From Poritiphilus flavus (GTDB taxonomy: Bacteria; Bacteroidota; Bacteroidia; Flavobacteriales; Flavobacteriaceae): a stretch of 64,000 nt of DNA. Every line of letters starts with the position of its first letter. The first letter of the stretch is position 1. The stretch lies in NCBI RefSeq assembly GCF_009901585.1, contig NZ_WXYO01000007.1:372001-436000 (forward strand), in the 5' to 3' direction. The notes below the pieces were generated by a model. The model saw only the letters and a list, made by a program, of their open reading frames with translations. It was not told where the DNA came from and searched no databases. Of the stretch, positions 62,064 through 64,000 are shown piece after piece. Both the position numbers and the translations under genes were made by a program.

Positions 62064-62918
62064 ATGGAAAATTCAAAAAATAACAAAGTATGGTTTATCA
62101 CCGGAGCTTCTTCTGGCTTTGGAAGAGCAATGGCGGAATACGCAACTTCACAAGGATACAAGGTAGTGGCTACAGCGCGCAGAAAAGAAAAGTTGGATGA
62201 ATTGGCCCAAACCTCCCCGGAACAGATCAAAGCAATTTCAATGGATGTTACCAATCGTGATCAGGTTAAAAAAGGTGTGCAGGAAGCATTAGATGCTTTT
62301 GGGCAAGTAGATGTGCTCATTAACAATGCGGGATACGGCATTGTAGGAGCTCTGGAAGAGACCCCGGAGGAAGAATTCCGCAAGCAAATGGAGACCAATT
62401 TTTTCGGTGCGGTCTCAGTAACTCAGGAACTTTTACCGCAGCTTAGGAAACAAGGCTCTGGCGCTATCGTAAACATGAGTAGTATGGGAGGTAATATGAG
62501 CTTTGGAGGTTTTAGCGCTTACTCCGCTTCTAAGTTTGCTTTAGAGGGCGCTTCGGAAGCCCTGGCACAGGAAGTGGCACCATTCGGAATTAAAACAATG
62601 ATCGTGGAACCCGGGGCTTTCCGTACAGAATTTGCCGGAAGCGCGCTAAAGCATATGCCTAAAATTGAAGCTTATGACGATATTGTTGGAGGTACAAGGG
62701 ATTTTGCCAAAGGTATGGACAGAACACAAGAGGGTGATCCGGTAAAGGCGGCTCAGGCAATTGACAAAGCACTTCAGGCAGAAGACACACCATTGCGTTT
62801 ACAGTTAGGAGCAGATTCCGTAGAGGCCATAAAAACTCATGCAGAACAACTCTTATCAGATCTGGAGCATTGGAAAGAAATCGCTGAGAATACTACCTTT
62901 GATTCCAGCAACTCATGA
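62064..62918 (+). CDS. short-chain dehydrogenase/reductase
   Basis: A 284-residue classical SDR: TGASSGFGRAMAEYA, ATARRKEKLDEL (NADP-type), NNAGYGIVGALEE, MSSMGG (catalytic Ser) and YSASK (YxxxK). It resembles the SDR at 29234-30073 in opening (KVWFxTGAS.G.G) and length. It is followed by a second SDR with a 4-nt ATGA overlap, so both are translated together. Confidence 0.9.
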   Translation: MENSKNNKVWFITGASSGFGRAMAEYATSQGYKVVATARRKEKLDELAQTSPEQIKAISMDVTNRDQVKKGVQEALDAFGQVDVLINNAGYGIVGALEETPEEEFRKQMETNFFGAVSVTQELLPQLRKQGSGAIVNMSSMGGNMSFGGFSAYSASKFALEGASEALAQEVAPFGIKTMIVEPGAFRTEFAGSALKHMPKIEAYDDIVGGTRDFAKGMDRTQEGDPVKAAQAIDKALQAEDTPLRLQLGADSVEAIKTHAEQLLSDLEHWKEIAENTTFDSSNS

Positions 62919-63619
62919 AAATACAAACAAGAATAGCCCTGGTGACCGGTGCCAATAGAGGCATCGGTCACGCGGTGGCAAAAGGCCTGCTTCAAAAAGG
63001 AATAAAGGTTATTGCCACGAGTAGAAAAGAAAGTGACGGTCAGGGGACCGTTGAAAGGCTATCCGCTTTTGGCGATGTAATTTATCAGCAACTGGATGTA
63101 ACCGACATCTCAAGTGTTGAAAACGCTTTTGATTTCGTAAGAACTGAATTCGGCAAGCTCGATATTCTGGTCAATAACGCCGGTATTAATTATGACAGTT
63201 GGCACAATGTCCAAAATGCCGATTTGGACGAAGTACGTGTAACCCTTGAGACAAATACCCTTGGACCCTGGCAAACCATACAAACATTTTTACCACTGTT
63301 GAGAAAAAGCGAATCAGCACGGATTGTGAATGTTAGCAGTGGCGCAGGCAGTTTGTCAAGCCAGACCGGTGGCACTCCAGCTTATAGTTTGTCTAAATTG
63401 GCTTTAAACGGACTCACCTTACAGTTTGCAGGGGCCCTAAAAAAAGACCGTATTTTGGTAAACGCGGTTTGCCCGGGCTGGGTGCGTACGGATATGGGCG
63501 GTAGTGGTGCCACCAGAAGCGTAGAAGAAGGTGCAGATACGATTATTTGGGCAGCTCTTTTGGAAAACGAGAATTTGACAGGCAAGTTTTTTAGGGACAG
63601 AAGAGAAATTGCGTGGTGA
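62915..63619 (+). CDS. short-chain dehydrogenase/reductase
   Basis: A 234-residue SDR resembling carbonyl-reductase types: TGANRGIGHAVAKGL, ATSRKES, DITSVENAF-like NNAGINYD, VSSGAGS (Ser) and YSLSK (YxxxK), then NAVCPGWVRTDMGG. The catalytic set is complete. It overlaps the upstream SDR gene by 4 nt and shares its probable control by the AraC protein at 59858-60760. Confidence 0.9.
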   Translation: MKIQTRIALVTGANRGIGHAVAKGLLQKGIKVIATSRKESDGQGTVERLSAFGDVIYQQLDVTDISSVENAFDFVRTEFGKLDILVNNAGINYDSWHNVQNADLDEVRVTLETNTLGPWQTIQTFLPLLRKSESARIVNVSSGAGSLSSQTGGTPAYSLSKLALNGLTLQFAGALKKDRILVNAVCPGWVRTDMGGSGATRSVEEGADTIIWAALLENENLTGKFFRDRREIAW

Positions 63620-63804
63620 ACAAATAAACAGAACCTTTAAACAGCAAGTATGTTGTATTGCTCCTAATTACCGTTCCGGAAGTCTGTAATACGATTCGAA
63701 AAAATCGATATCTTTAAAACTTCCCGATATACCTGACTCAACCAGAACCCCGAATAATAGAAAGGTACATTCAATCAAAAATTTGGTTCATAAATACAAG
63801 AAAG

Positions 63805-64000
63805 ATGTATTCTTATCTCCTTAAAGTCCTTGTATGCCTTTGTTTGCTCACGGTATCGGTTGAACTCAGGTCACAAATGCAAAAACTGAAGATCTCGGAT
63901 AACAACAGATTCCTGGTCAGGGAAGATGGTGAACCCTTCGTTTGGATGGGGGATACCAACTGGTTCTTTGCAAAACTTTCTCCTTCCATTATTGACAGCA
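63805..64000 (+). CDS. start of a secreted DUF4038-type glycoside hydrolase (partial)
   Basis: From the ATG at 63805 the frame is open to the window edge: MYSYLLKVLVCLCLLTVSVE (signal peptide), then KISDNNRFLVREDGEPFVWMGDTNWFFAKLSPS. This opening FLVREDGEPFVWMGDTNW is the start of the DUF4038/apiosidase-like glycoside hydrolase family. Only the first 65 residues are in the window. Confidence 0.7.
   Translation, partial: MYSYLLKVLVCLCLLTVSVELRSQMQKLKISDNNRFLVREDGEPFVWMGDTNWFFAKLSPSIIDS

Noticed and set aside
1-64000. CRISPR arrays, rRNA and tRNA genes
   Set aside because: I found no regularly spaced repeats and no recognisable structural RNA gene in the window; small RNAs cannot be excluded by eye.

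Overview
The window looks like chromosomal DNA of a marine Flavobacteriaceae-type Bacteroidota. This rests on TANNTTTG-like -7 promoter elements, lack of strong Shine-Dalgarno sequences, many Bacteroidota-type lipoproteins, a DUF6090 membrane protein, DUF1080 and DUF4038 glycan-active proteins, a BNR/VPS10-like repeat protein and LytS/LytTR signalling. I saw no rRNA, tRNA or CRISPR array.

Layout. 0-13.4 kb: DUF1080 lipoprotein, a large BNR-repeat exoprotein, small membrane proteins, an NmrA-like reductase, an XRE-membrane-beta-lactamase fusion, an esterase-beta-lactamase fusion, and a LytS/LytTR two-component pair. 13.5-19.3 kb: a compact AT-rich minus-strand operon of a nucleoside-phosphorylase-superfamily protein, a ParB-like protein, a SNF2-type helicase and a D12 adenine methylase, with a membrane protein behind it. 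It looks like an accessory, probably anti-phage, module that I cannot match to a named system. 19.9-32.7 kb: hydrolases, AraC regulators, short-chain reductases, a class III nucleotide cyclase and small membrane proteins, including two AraC/oxidoreductase modules with paralogous regulators.

32.8-59.7 kb: a stress or dormancy-like region (AhpD-like, ExoIII, BON, LigD-type polymerase, FMN-binding pyridoxamine-oxidase-like protein, PEP synthase, FAD oxidoreductase, HtrA protease, divergent sigma-like protein, PAS histidine kinase, YtxH operon, L,D-transpeptidase, TerB, AI-2E-type permease, Zn alcohol dehydrogenase, and a flavodoxin-like/CDP-alcohol transferase/kinase operon). Thirteen promoters here, plus one at 4.7 kb, carry a palindrome TGA-N6-TCA (mostly TGAY-N4-RTCA) exactly 23 nt upstream of a Bacteroidota -7 element. 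That places it near -41.5, the geometry of a class II CRP/FNR-family activator. The genes therefore look like one regulon whose regulator lies outside the window.

This region is interrupted at 35980-39135 by an IS1595/ISXO2-type element with 25-bp terminal inverted repeats, a perfect 8-bp target duplication, a frameshifted transposase and three cargo genes (HTH-ImmA/IrrE metallopeptidase, an unknown protein, a small membrane protein). 59.8-64 kb: another AraC/hydrolase/SDR module and the start of a DUF4038-type glycoside hydrolase cut by the window edge.

All coordinates of sites and repeats were read by eye; family calls rest on visible motifs, not on searches.
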